This document shows, in pieces, positions 25,876 to 36,292 of a stretch of DNA of 58,388 nt (positions are counted from its first letter, which is position 1; every line of letters starts with the position of its first letter). Both the position numbers and the translations under genes were made by a program. Source of the DNA: an uncultured Flammeovirgaceae bacterium. GTDB taxonomy: Bacteria > Bacteroidota > Bacteroidia > Cytophagales > Cyclobacteriaceae. Under the pieces are notes generated by a model. That model saw only the letters and a list, made by a program, of their open reading frames with translations. It made no database searches and had not been told where the DNA came from. Location of the stretch: contig CAKZYA010000027.1 of assembly GCA_937883755.1 (NCBI GenBank), positions 1 through 58,388 on the forward strand, given 5' to 3'.

Positions 25876-26982
25876 ATGAAAATTTCTGCAATTCTTAATT
25901 TATTTATTTTTACTACAACTTTAACCTTTGCCCAATCACCAGAGGTAGTTCCCTTTTCCTCTGACCGCTGGGAATTTTCTGGCGAGCACGCACTGGAAGA
26001 ATATAAAGGGCAACCAGCAGTAAGATTGACAGATAGTCAAGCTTATCTGTCCGATGTCTCACTTGAGAACGGAATTATTGAGTACGACATCGCCTTTACT
26101 AGCGACCGAGGTTTTGTAGGAGCGATGTTCCGGATGCAAGACCAGGAGAATTACGAGGAATACTACATGCGAGCCCACCAGTCGGGTAATCCCGACGCCA
26201 TGCAGTATACTCCGGTTTATAACGGAATGGCTGGCTGGCAACTGTACTACGGAGAAGGCCACGGTACTCCTCACTTCTATCGTTTCCAGGAATGGATGCA
26301 CGTGAAGTTAGTTATTGCTGATCAGCAGATGGAAGTTTACATTGATAATATGAACGTGCCGGTGCTACATGCTTTTGAACTGAAACGAAAGGCTAAAGCT
26401 GGGTTTGTGGGAATTTACACCGCCATGAAGGACGCTTACTTCGCAAATTTCAGCTTTCAGTCTATGGAAAATCCGCCAATCAAGAGTTCTCCCAAATCGT
26501 TTCCGGCACCGGAAGAAGGAACCATTATGCAGTGGCAGATCTCTGATGCTTTTGGCAGTAAACAACTTGAAAATCAGACTGAGCTATCTAAAGGTTTCAA
26601 GAGCGGACTAAATTGGCAAACACTGGCAAGTGAGTCATCAGGTACGGTCAACCTGGGACAAATCAGTGAAGTAGCAGAAGAGACCAATACGGTTGTGGCT
26701 AAATTTACGGTTGATTCTGATCAAAAGCAGATAAAGCCACTGCTTATTGGCTACTCTGATATGGTAACGGTATATGTGAACGGTAAAGCAGTCTACGGTG
26801 GTCAACGCAACTTCCGCTCCCGCGACTATCGCTACCTGGGAACCATTGGTTACTTTGATACTATCTACTTACCGCTTGACAAAGGAGACAACGAAATCTG
26901 GTTTGCCGTAACTGAGAACTTCGGCGGATGGGGAGTTTGTGCCCGTTTTCCTACTCTAGAGAATATTTCTTTAGCTGAATAG
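25876..26982 (+). CDS. Secreted lectin-fold protein, DUF1080-like
   Basis: A 368-aa exported protein with a signal peptide (about 1-19, ending FAQ). Residues 30-200 look like the concanavalin-type fold of 3-keto-disaccharide hydrolase (DUF1080) proteins: VGAMFRMQDQENYEEYYMR, FQEWMHVKLVIADQQMEVYID and GFVGIYTAMKDAYFANF. The second half (about 215-365) is another beta-sandwich with MVTVYVNGKAVYGG and NEIWFAVTENFGGWG. It may bind or cleave a carbohydrate; no catalytic residue can be named. It is divergent from DUF2911 and converges on rhaM with six bases between. Confidence 0.6.
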   Translation: MKISAILNLFIFTTTLTFAQSPEVVPFSSDRWEFSGEHALEEYKGQPAVRLTDSQAYLSDVSLENGIIEYDIAFTSDRGFVGAMFRMQDQENYEEYYMRAHQSGNPDAMQYTPVYNGMAGWQLYYGEGHGTPHFYRFQEWMHVKLVIADQQMEVYIDNMNVPVLHAFELKRKAKAGFVGIYTAMKDAYFANFSFQSMENPPIKSSPKSFPAPEEGTIMQWQISDAFGSKQLENQTELSKGFKSGLNWQTLASESSGTVNLGQISEVAEETNTVVAKFTVDSDQKQIKPLLIGYSDMVTVYVNGKAVYGGQRNFRSRDYRYLGTIGYFDTIYLPLDKGDNEIWFAVTENFGGWGVCARFPTLENISLAE

Positions 26983-26988
26983 GTGAAG

Positions 26989-27303
26989 CTATTTCATAAA
27001 GAAAACTTCCTCTAGTGGTTTACTAATAGGAGAATTGTCTTCGTGGGTTTCCATGATGTCTTTCATGTAAGCCCACCATTTTTTCATGACCTCTTCCTGA
27101 TCTAGTCGGTCTACCTTGTGATCATCAGCTAGTACGTAAGTAGCAAATAATTCGTGCGTATCCGGATCGTGAAAAATATGATAATCGCTAATACCACTTT
27201 GATGGAGTAAATCCACCAGTTCCGGCCAAATAGCATCGTGCCGCTTCTGATATTCTTCCGCATATTCCGGAAGCAACTGCATTTTGAAGGCAACTCTTTT
27301 CAT
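26989..27303 (-). CDS. rhaM: L-rhamnose mutarotase
   Basis: A 104-aa enzyme that interconverts alpha and beta anomers of L-rhamnose in the cytoplasm. It is full length for the family. Conserved residues are visible: Y18, H22 in KRHDAIWPEL, Y41 in GISDYHIF, and W76-W77 in KKWWAYM. No other rhamnose catabolic gene is in the window, so it may serve a rhamnose pathway encoded elsewhere. It fits the polysaccharide theme of the neighbouring lectin-fold gene and sulfatases. Confidence 0.93.
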   Translation of the reverse strand: MKRVAFKMQLLPEYAEEYQKRHDAIWPELVDLLHQSGISDYHIFHDPDTHELFATYVLADDHKVDRLDQEEVMKKWWAYMKDIMETHEDNSPISKPLEEVFFMK

Positions 27304-27416
27304 AAACTTAAATACTCAGATGAAAACTCTTTCATTATTTCCCCGGATTATTCCGGTCGACACCCTAACGAGGTATTCCTCCTAGATATGCGGGAGATGC
27401 CAGAATTCGCTATCGC

Positions 27417-27590
27417 TCATCCGGCAAGTATATCACGATTACTTAAAAAAATTACAAAGAGCGAAAGCTTATAATCCAACTGATGGTCGTTATAGGTAAT
27501 CGGTCTATCTTTATCAAATGGCAAAAAATCAAGTGCTTTGCCAAATTTACCTTCTGATAGATAGTTTGATACTACCTCGAGTAATCTCAA
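27417..27590 (-). CDS. Possible small gene or gene fragment, 57 codons
   Basis: This frame runs from a TTG at 27590 to a stop at 27417 and reads like real protein (LLEVVSNYLSEGKFGKALDF, then an aromatic and charged stretch). AGAGAGG stands 17-23 bases before the TTG. It follows the zinc-ribbon gene by 26 bases on the same strand. Either it is a short third gene of that cluster with an unusual start, or it is the remnant of a longer one. I know no homologue. Confidence 0.35.
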   Translation of the reverse strand: MRLLEVVSNYLSEGKFGKALDFLPFDKDRPITYNDHQLDYKLSLFVIFLSNRDILAG

Positions 27591-27616
27591 TGGATCCTAT
27601 TTATTTCCTCTCTTAA

Positions 27617-27862
27617 TTATGTATAGCTTTTTATCGATTCAATCTTATTACAGGTCGAGCACCACCAATATTCCTTCTCATCATCTTTCAGTCTTGATTC
27701 TGTTCTATTTTCACATCTTGAACAATTCCGTTCATTCGATTCATCTTCAAGAGCTCGATATGAACAAGCGTAACACCCCCAAATAGTTAAATCAGATATT
27801 TCATCATCCACGCTCCAAGTGAATGAGTTTTCCAGACAGTTTGGACAAATTTGATTCGCCAT
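27617..27862 (-). CDS. Double zinc-ribbon protein, 81 aa
   Basis: Four CxxC pairs (CPNC, CYAC, CSRC, CSTC) are spaced for two zinc ribbons. It is otherwise polar and acidic, hence a small cytoplasmic zinc protein. The ATG at 27862 overlaps the stop of the upstream gene by one base (TGATG), so the two are coupled. An upstream TTG would add one residue and is not preferred. It is AT-rich relative to the neighbouring PSD1 and sulfatase genes. Function unknown; it might act with its partner as a small accessory or immunity-type module. Confidence 0.65.
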   Translation of the reverse strand: MANQICPNCLENSFTWSVDDEISDLTIWGCYACSYRALEDESNERNCSRCENRTESRLKDDEKEYWWCSTCNKIESIKSYT

Positions 27863-28149
27863 CAACCCAGTATTCTAGTGGTCGAGTTCCACCATTCCAC
27901 TATATCACTCGCCACTTCTTTAGTACTATCTTCATCAACTGAAAGCCCATAAGTTACAGTTAATTCGCTATCCAAAATACGAGCAATTTTGTTAAAATCA
28001 GCTCCCTTGTATAGATAACTTAATATTTGATGATTTAATCCATCGAACTCATCTCTTGGTGACCCAGGAATCAATCCCCAAGAGTTTAAAATTTTTCTTA
28101 GCTCAAAAAACTTTTCTCTAAACTCTTTCTTAATATTTTCTTTATCCAT
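27862..28149 (-). CDS. DUF1871-like small protein, 95 aa
   Basis: A helical acidic protein. The stretch ILNSWGLIPGSPRDEFDGLN (about 20-39), followed by a LSYLYKGADFNKIARIL helix, resembles DUF1871. Proteins of that kind occur among putative immunity or toxin-associated genes of unknown mechanism. It is coupled to the downstream zinc-ribbon gene by a TGATG overlap. The start ATG follows 25 bases after the stop of the DUF1501 gene in transcript order, on the same strand, so it might be read through from that operon. Confidence 0.55.
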   Translation of the reverse strand: MDKENIKKEFREKFFELRKILNSWGLIPGSPRDEFDGLNHQILSYLYKGADFNKIARILDSELTVTYGLSVDEDSTKEVASDIVEWWNSTTRILG

Positions 28150-28174
28150 CCAAATTACAACTGATAATTAACCG

Positions 28175-29623
<1,449 letters not shown>

Positions 29624-29627
29624 GGAT

Positions 29628-30090
29628 CTATGGTTCGATTGTTCGAGGGTTATGTATAGTTTTAGTTTATATTTTGAGGGTAAGGTTTGTGTATTTGATG
29701 AGTTGGTTGATCAGTAGTGGTAGCTGCTGTAGTTCGGTAAAAATATTTTCGTAGGTATTCTGAGAGATTAGTTTTCTAACTCTAGCTTTTTCATTCCAGT
29801 CGAGGCGTTCTTTGAGTGATCCATTCGCGTAACGGTAAAACTTAATTTTGTCTTTTTTCCCGTAGCGTCCAAATCCTTCAGCAATGTTGGCTGAAACACT
29901 ATCTATCGCTCTCACGAACTGTTTTCCTACAGTATGCCTCGCAAAATGATCCCATCGAACTACCTCTTCCCAAATAAGATTACTCAGATGAAAAGCCACC
30001 CGATAGGCGTCTATATCATTAAGCTGTAAGTACCTCTTATCATTCATATATACCGCTTAACAATTGAGCCATTGAGCAATCGAGCCATCG
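29628..30090. repeat. Imperfect inverted tracts flanking the four-helix-bundle gene
   Basis: CTATGGTTCGATTGTTC at 29628-29644 matches the reverse complement of 30074-30090 (CGATGGCTCGATTGCTC) at 14 of 17 positions. The right-hand tract continues as an iterated CAATTGAGCCATTGAG pattern. The two enclose the gene at 29667-30047, which suggests that the gene arrived as a unit between DUF1501 and its partner. Confidence 0.5.
29667..30047 (-). CDS. Four-helix-bundle protein (23S rRNA-intervening-sequence type)
   Basis: A 126-aa protein of the S23/four-helix-bundle family. It shows the family's AYRVAFHLSNLIWEEV first helix, GKQFVRAIDSVSANIAEGFGRY at the second, and FYRYANGSLKE. In other bacteria such genes lie in intervening sequences of 23S rRNA genes, and free-standing copies are frequent in Bacteroidota as probable mobile passengers. 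The biochemical role is unknown. Here it is inserted between the two genes of a PSD1-DUF1501 pair and bounded by imperfect inverted tracts. Confidence 0.88.
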   Translation of the reverse strand: MNDKRYLQLNDIDAYRVAFHLSNLIWEEVVRWDHFARHTVGKQFVRAIDSVSANIAEGFGRYGKKDKIKFYRYANGSLKERLDWNEKARVRKLISQNTYENIFTELQQLPLLINQLIKYTNLTLKI

Positions 30091-30092
30091 TT

Positions 30093-33000
30093 TTACCTTT
30101 TGTACACCGCCTCATCATAATTGACTAATGTATTCGCCACTACGGTCAAAGCGGCTAGCTGATCCCTGGGAATAGATGAGTTGTGGGGATATTCGCCTAC
30201 TTGTAGTAAGCTGTCTGCACTCATAGGTTCTCCTTCAAATACTGATTTCTCTTCTTGGTACAACCGTTTTAACAAGGCTAGCTCCCTTGAGTCAGGCTCA
30301 CGACTAGTTAGGGTTTTAAAGCCAAAGCGTATTTGATCGTCCAGATTTTCGCCGCCTTCGTTAACCATTCGTTCGGCTAGCATTCGGGCAGCTTCTACGT
30401 ACTGCGGGTCGTTCAGTAGCACCAGAGCTTGCAACGGCGTATTCGTTTTTTGCCGCTGCACAGTGCAGAGGTATTTATCGGCGGCATCAAAGCTAATCAT
30501 AGATGGAGGTGGCGAGCTACGCTTCCAGATGGTATATAATCCCCGACGGTACAAATCCAAGCCAGTATCCTGAATATATTCAGTAACGTTTCGGGTAGCC
30601 AGCTCTTTCCATAACCCTGGTGGTTGGTAGGGCTTTACGCTGGGGCCACCGATAGAATCATTTAGCAAACCACTGGCCGCTAAAGCGTTATCACGGATCA
30701 TTTCGGCAGGCATTCGGTAGCTAGGTCCACGGGCGAGCCAAACATTGGCTTTATCTTTTTCCAGTAATTCGGGCGAAGTAACTGATGACTGCTGATAGGT
30801 AGCGGACGTAACTAGTAACCGCACCAAAGCTTTCACATCCCAACCTGATTCCCGAAATTGGATTGCCAACCAATCTAATAACTCCGGGTGCGAAGGTAAT
30901 TCGCCTTGATTTCCAAAGTCATTGGAAGTGTTCACCAGTCCTCGCCCAAATAACATTTGCCAGTAGCGATTTACCGCCACCCGAGCAGTGAGTGGATTAT
31001 CTTCGTGAATCAGCCACTTGGCTAACCCTAACCGATTGGTCGGTAGGTCTTCAGGAAACTCCATAACTGAAGTAGGAGTAGTCGGATCTACCCGTTTGGT
31101 AGGAGCATCGTAAGCTCCGCGGTCGAGAATAAAGGTTGGACGAGGTCTGTCCAGTTCTTTCATTACCATTACCTCGGGTAAAACACTCAGAATATCATTT
31201 TCTTCGCCCCGTAAGTCTGTGAGTTTGGCTAGTGTAGTCTGATAGGGCTGATCGTAGTTTTGCAGATAATAATCCAGCAGTGGCTGCTGATCTTCTGACT
31301 CTAGGAATTTTACAATTGGCTGAGGTTCACCGTACAGTTCAGCCACCCCTACCGCACTCAGCTTTTGGCCAAACACCTGAAATTCATCTACTTCAATATC
31401 TTCAATCGTTTCATCGTGCAATTTACCAATGCGTAGATTACCCATGCCGCCCCAGCTTTCTTGGTCTTTACCGTAAGTGATTATGCTTCGCCTCAGATGA
31501 TCAGTAACGATCCGATGGCGCATTGGCTGACCGTTGAGATATACTGCTAAACCACTCGCTTGACTTGAGCCGTCGTAGATCATCACCAAGTGACACCACT
31601 CATCCACTGGAAGCTTTTCTTCGGTATGAATCTCAATGCTATTGGCGGGTGCCGTATGGTTTAAACTAACCGAGAGGGTACGATCCGGACGAAGCCAGAA
31701 GACGTAACCCCGATTACCATTGAACAGCCCACCCGAGCGGGTAAAGACTGGCCCCTCGATACTGTCTTTCAGCGCTTTATACCATAAGCTGATTGAGAAC
31801 GGCTCATTGCGTTCAAAGTAACCAATTTCCTTCCCCATATCGACGTAACTGTCCCCTACCAGCCGTAGTGCTTTCCCAAACTTACCATCTACAATTTCCG
31901 GTTCCTTGTCTTGCTGGCTCACCACCATTGTGGCGGGTTGCTTCGGTGCTGCCAGATTACGAAACTTATTATCTACTGGATTATTTAGCGGATAGTGTCC
32001 AATTCTACTCGCGAAACGCACCTGATGATTGGCCGGATTTTCCTTCACTTTCTCTAGCCACTGGGTAAAACGTTGCTGGTAATCAACCTGACTATAATCC
32101 GCTTTTTCTGCCTGTTCTTGAATTTTTGCCTCCAGAAAACCTAGTTGCTCCTCAGCTTCATCATCGGTTAAGATCACCGTCGGACTAGCTTCACCCATGT
32201 AAGGGATTTGCCCAGTTTCGTTAATACTGTTGAAGAAAGCGTAGAGCGAAAAATAATCTTCTTGGGAAATGGGGTCATACTTATGGTCGTGGCAACGAGC
32301 GCATTCTACGGTCAGTCCCAGAAATGCAGTTCCCAACGTATTCGCCCGATCAGCTACGTATTCCACCCGATACTCTTCCGAGACAATACCTCCTTCCTGA
32401 CTTTGCAAGTGATTTCGATTAAATCCACTCGCCAGTTTTTGTTCCTGCGTGGCATCGGGTAGCATATCGCCCGCCAATTGCCAGGTGATAAACTGGTCGT
32501 AGGGCATGTTTTGATTAAACGACTCAATCACCCAATCACGCCAGGGCCACATATTCCGCATCCCGTCGTCCTGGTAGCCGTGGGAATCCGCGTAGCGAGC
32601 CACATCCAGCCATTCGGTAGCCATACGCTCTCCGTAGCGAGGCGATTGTAGCAATCGGTCAACTAACTTCTCGTAAGCGTCAGATGAGTTATCAGCCACA
32701 AACGCTTCTACTTCTTCAATGGTAGGCGGCAAGCCGGTTAGATCGAAAGTAACCCGACGAATAAGTTTTTCTTTAGTAGCCTGATCACTAGGTTCAAAGC
32801 CTTTTTCTTCCAACTTGGCTAGTACAAATCGGTCAATATCATTATTCGCCCAGCCTTTTTGTTGCACTTCTGGTACTTCGGGCTTTTCGGGTTTGATAAA
32901 CGACCAGTGAGGTTCGTATTCAGCTCCTTCCTCTATCCAGCGTGTGAGCACTGCTTTTTCGTATTCCGTCAAGGTAAGATTTGACTCCGGCGGAGGCATC

Positions 33001-33314
33001 ACCGTTTCGGGGTCATCCGAAAAAATACGATCTACCAATCCACTCCGATGTGGTTTACCTGGAACAATCGCGTGTTCGCCACTTTCCAGTTTGGCGAAGG
33101 CTAAGGCTTTATCGCTTAAACTTAGCCCAGACTCAATAGCCGCTTTATCCGGTCCGTGGCAGGCAAAACAGCGATCCGATAGAATTGGCTTGACATGAAA
33201 ATTATAGCTAATCTCCTCGGGTAACTGCTGGGCAATCTCTGGATCGATATTTCCGCTCTGATTGCAGCTCCATAGTATAAAAATCAACAAAAAAAATATA
33301 AGACTTCGAGTCAT
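30093..33314 (-). CDS. PSD1 / DUF1549 / LamG / DUF1553 cytochrome lipoprotein
   Basis: A 1073-aa lipoprotein (lipobox LWSC, C17). Domains in order: PSD1 c-type cytochrome-like domain with C49-FA-C52-H53 and the later VMPPPESNLT methionine region; DUF1549 (about 150-360) with a second heme-like motif CARCHDHKYDPI near residue 340; a LamG/concanavalin insert (about 490-660); DUF1553 (about 755-1040). It would attach covalent heme outside the cytoplasm. Homologues are abundant in Planctomycetes and marine Bacteroidota next to DUF1501 genes and sulfatases; their function is unproven. The LamG insert is absent from the second copy in this window and suggests glycan binding. It diverges from that copy across 192 bases. 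Confidence 0.9.
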   Translation of the reverse strand: MTRSLIFFLLIFILWSCNQSGNIDPEIAQQLPEEISYNFHVKPILSDRCFACHGPDKAAIESGLSLSDKALAFAKLESGEHAIVPGKPHRSGLVDRIFSDDPETVMPPPESNLTLTEYEKAVLTRWIEEGAEYEPHWSFIKPEKPEVPEVQQKGWANNDIDRFVLAKLEEKGFEPSDQATKEKLIRRVTFDLTGLPPTIEEVEAFVADNSSDAYEKLVDRLLQSPRYGERMATEWLDVARYADSHGYQDDGMRNMWPWRDWVIESFNQNMPYDQFITWQLAGDMLPDATQEQKLASGFNRNHLQSQEGGIVSEEYRVEYVADRANTLGTAFLGLTVECARCHDHKYDPISQEDYFSLYAFFNSINETGQIPYMGEASPTVILTDDEAEEQLGFLEAKIQEQAEKADYSQVDYQQRFTQWLEKVKENPANHQVRFASRIGHYPLNNPVDNKFRNLAAPKQPATMVVSQQDKEPEIVDGKFGKALRLVGDSYVDMGKEIGYFERNEPFSISLWYKALKDSIEGPVFTRSGGLFNGNRGYVFWLRPDRTLSVSLNHTAPANSIEIHTEEKLPVDEWCHLVMIYDGSSQASGLAVYLNGQPMRHRIVTDHLRRSIITYGKDQESWGGMGNLRIGKLHDETIEDIEVDEFQVFGQKLSAVGVAELYGEPQPIVKFLESEDQQPLLDYYLQNYDQPYQTTLAKLTDLRGEENDILSVLPEVMVMKELDRPRPTFILDRGAYDAPTKRVDPTTPTSVMEFPEDLPTNRLGLAKWLIHEDNPLTARVAVNRYWQMLFGRGLVNTSNDFGNQGELPSHPELLDWLAIQFRESGWDVKALVRLLVTSATYQQSSVTSPELLEKDKANVWLARGPSYRMPAEMIRDNALAASGLLNDSIGGPSVKPYQPPGLWKELATRNVTEYIQDTGLDLYRRGLYTIWKRSSPPPSMISFDAADKYLCTVQRQKTNTPLQALVLLNDPQYVEAARMLAERMVNEGGENLDDQIRFGFKTLTSREPDSRELALLKRLYQEEKSVFEGEPMSADSLLQVGEYPHNSSIPRDQLAALTVVANTLVNYDEAVYKR

Positions 33315-33506
33315 AGAGGAAGGTGTTGCATTGAGTCAATAATTTACAAAATTGCTAGCAATTGTCGCTTAATTAACCTGACTCGCAGAATATTAGTTTC
33401 CTGCGGTTCAATGCCCCAAACAAGTAGTATTCAGGTAAATTGAGAAAGTATCAGCCAGATTTCTTATCTTAACGAAACACCAAAAAATTAATCAACAGTA
33501 GCTTTT
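33315..33506. promoter_or_regulatory. Divergent promoter region of the two PSD1 loci
   Basis: 192 bases separate the two PSD1 genes, which run away from each other. The region must hold both promoters. It is AT-rich near each start. No symmetrical operator is evident by eye, so joint control is only suggested by the arrangement. Confidence 0.45.
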
Positions 33507-36287
33507 ATGAACTCGAGAAGTTGGTTCATTGGGTTGGGGATTGTCTCGCTAATTGTAGTGACGTTCTTTTCACTGCAAAAAACTAGTGAACCGATTAGCT
33601 ACAATGAGCATATCCGTCCGATCATCAACAGTAAGTGTATTGCTTGCCACGGGGGAGTTAAAAAGTCGGCCGGAGTGAGTTTCCTGTTTCGGGCGGAAGC
33701 CCTAGACACGGCCGAGTCGGGCATTCCGGCTATTGTTCCAGGTGACGCAGAAAACAGTGGTATGTTCCAACGAATCGTTCACCACGACTCGGAGTATCGA
33801 ATGCCCCTGGAGAAAGAACCCCTTAGCAAAGAAGAAATTAAACTGATTGGGCAGTGGATTGACGAGGGGGCGAAATGGGAAGACCATTGGGCGTATATTC
33901 CCCCTGAGAAAGACATCAGACCACCGAAAGTAGAAAACAGTAGCATTCGTAATAATATCGACCGCTTCGTTTACACTAAGTTACTAGCAAATGATCTAAC
34001 TCCAGCTTCGGAAGCAGAAAAGGAAGTGTTGCTACGCCGATTGTACTTAGACCTGATTGGTCTGCCTCCTACTCCCGAAGAGGCGGAAGGCTTTCTCAAT
34101 GATTCCCGCGAAGATGCTTACGAAAAATTAGTAGATCACTTACTAGCTTCTCCTCACTTTGGCGAACGCTGGGCGGCTATGTGGCTCGATTTGGCTCGCT
34201 ACGCCGATACCAAAGGCTACGAAAAAGACCTCAACCGATCCATCTGGAAATATCGCGACTGGGTGATTAACGCCTTCAATCAGGATGTGCCCTTCGATCA
34301 ATTTACAGTAGAGCAACTGGCGGGCGACCTGTTGTCTGACCCAACCCAAGACCAGTTGATTGCTACTGCCTTTCACCGAAATACGATGGCAAACGACGAA
34401 GGAGGTACTGATAACGAAGAGTTTCGGGTAGCGGCAGTGGTAGAGCGAGTGGGAACTACTTTCGAAGTATGGCAAAGCACGACGATGGCCTGCGTACAAT
34501 GCCATAGCCACCCCTATGATCCTATCCGCCACGAAGAATTTTATCGCTTCATGGCCTTCTTCAACAACACCGAAGACCGCGATATCTACAACGAGCAGCC
34601 TAACCTGTTTACCTACGAAGAAAATGCTGAAGAAGTACGAACTATCCTTACGTGGGTTGAAGAACATCTTCAGTCTGAAGATGCTTACCTGTCGTCTAAA
34701 AATCGATTCTTACACCAGCAGAAAGAAGAATTACTTTACAAACTAGGTTATCGCAAGGTAGAGGCTGAACAGTACCAGGCATCTAGCAAACTGATTGAAC
34801 TATTAGCGCCTGAGCAGGATGTAGTGTGGCAAGTACAGGACAGTTCTTGGATTATGTTTGAAGATGTAGATTTAAGTGAAGTAGAAAAAATCTCTTTTCG
34901 CTGTGCAACCACGATCTCGGGAGGTTTTATTGAAGTGAGGTTAGATTCGCTAAACGGAAAGAAGATTGGGCAGACCGAGGTAACTACCACCGGGCAATGG
35001 AACCGCTGGGCTATGACCAAACCGGAGGCTACTGGATGGAAAGAATTCACTACAGCCATCACTCCGGTGAGCAGCAAACATGATGTTTACTATCTCTTTA
35101 GAAAGAATCGCGATCTACAACAGCATCTGTTTCACCTGGACTGGATTTACTACCACGAAAAAAATCCACCCAAGCAGAAATATGGTAAAAAGTTTAATCA
35201 ACAACTAGCACGGCTGGCCTCAGTACAGCCCATGGCTACTCCCATTATGCAGGATTTGCCACCCGAAAAAAGCCGGAACACCCACGTGTTTGAACGAGGC
35301 AACTGGGTGACACTAGGACAGCAAGTGAATGCCGATGTGCCAGAAGCTCTAGGTAACATACCCGATGGCTTACCAAATAATCGGTTAGGGATGGCTCGCT
35401 GGCTGGTTCACGAGAACAATCCACTCACCGCTCGGGTAGCGGTGAACCGCTTTTGGAAAGAGCTCTTCGGAACGGGAATTATTGAGACGATGGAGGAGTT
35501 TGGCTCACAGGGTAATCCTCCATCTCACGCTGAACTGCTCGACTGGTTAGCAGTACAGTTTCAAGATGAACATCAGTGGAGCATTAAGAGCCTAATTAAA
35601 CAAATTGTGATGTCCGCTACCTATCGGCAGAGTTCACAAGCTACTCCCGAAAAGGTTGAGAAAGACCCGCGTAATCGCTTGCTTTCCCGTGGGCCTAGAG
35701 TAAGGCTATCTGCCGAACAGGTTCGTGATCAGGTGCTAGCGGTGAGTGGTCTGCTTAATCGGAATATGTACGGCCCCAGTGTAAAACCACCCCGCCCCGA
35801 TGCTACCTCCAGCATTTGGAGCAACTGGATTGCCGATACTACCTCCGAGCAGTACCGCCGTTCGCTGTATATTTTTACCAAACGAATTAGTCCGCACCCG
35901 ATGCTTACCACTTTTGATGGAACTGGGCGTAACGTTTGTGTTTCCCGCCGAATACGAACCAATACGCCGCTGCAAGCTTTAACGCTGCTCAACGATTCTA
36001 CTTTCTACCTAGCAGCTTACGAACTTGCCCAAGCGATGAATCGTGTTAGCCCTGCGGATGTACAGCAAAGTTTAGCTGAGGGCTACCGGCAAATAATGTT
36101 GCGTTCTCCTGATAATGAGAAGCTTGAGGTTTTATTAGCTTTGTATCAAAATGCGTACTCGCACTACCAAAAGAGTAACCCAATTCAGCAAGCAGCGAGC
36201 ACTGAAAATGACCCGATTCGGCTAAAAGCCTTAACCCTAGTAGCCAATGCCATGTTGAATCTGGATGAATTTGTCACAAAGAACTAA
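33507..36287 (+). CDS. PSD1 / DUF1549 / DUF1553 cytochrome protein
   Basis: A 926-aa protein with an N-terminal membrane anchor or signal (about 6-23). PSD1 heme motif C44-IA-C47-H48 is followed by [16 protein letters not shown]1549 (about 145-360) carries C329-VQ-C332-H333 in [12 protein letters not shown]; the middle stretch (about 430-560) is a beta-sandwich rather than the LamG domain of its neighbour; DUF1553 (about 610-915) has [20 protein letters not shown] and [16 protein letters not shown]. It is exported and probably binds two hemes. Five bases separate it from its DUF1501 partner, so they form an operon. Role unknown, by context in polysaccharide use. Confidence 0.9.
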   Translation: MNSRSWFIGLGIVSLIVVTFFSLQKTSEPISYNEHIRPIINSKCIACHGGVKKSAGVSFLFRAEALDTAESGIPAIVPGDAENSGMFQRIVHHDSEYRMPLEKEPLSKEEIKLIGQWIDEGAKWEDHWAYIPPEKDIRPPKVENSSIRNNIDRFVYTKLLANDLTPASEAEKEVLLRRLYLDLIGLPPTPEEAEGFLNDSREDAYEKLVDHLLASPHFGERWAAMWLDLARYADTKGYEKDLNRSIWKYRDWVINAFNQDVPFDQFTVEQLAGDLLSDPTQDQLIATAFHRNTMANDEGGTDNEEFRVAAVVERVGTTFEVWQSTTMACVQCHSHPYDPIRHEEFYRFMAFFNNTEDRDIYNEQPNLFTYEENAEEVRTILTWVEEHLQSEDAYLSSKNRFLHQQKEELLYKLGYRKVEAEQYQASSKLIELLAPEQDVVWQVQDSSWIMFEDVDLSEVEKISFRCATTISGGFIEVRLDSLNGKKIGQTEVTTTGQWNRWAMTKPEATGWKEFTTAITPVSSKHDVYYLFRKNRDLQQHLFHLDWIYYHEKNPPKQKYGKKFNQQLARLASVQPMATPIMQDLPPEKSRNTHVFERGNWVTLGQQVNADVPEALGNIPDGLPNNRLGMARWLVHENNPLTARVAVNRFWKELFGTGIIETMEEFGSQGNPPSHAELLDWLAVQFQDEHQWSIKSLIKQIVMSATYRQSSQATPEKVEKDPRNRLLSRGPRVRLSAEQVRDQVLAVSGLLNRNMYGPSVKPPRPDATSSIWSNWIADTTSEQYRRSLYIFTKRISPHPMLTTFDGTGRNVCVSRRIRTNTPLQALTLLNDSTFYLAAYELAQAMNRVSPADVQQSLAEGYRQIMLRSPDNEKLEVLLALYQNAYSHYQKSNPIQQAASTENDPIRLKALTLVANAMLNLDEFVTKN

Positions 36288-36292
36288 GCGGC

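Noticed and set aside
27238-27474. Plus-strand open frame over the rhaM start
   Set aside because: It overlaps the rhaM coding region and has no recognisable features. The minus-strand frame at 27417-27590 looks more protein-like.
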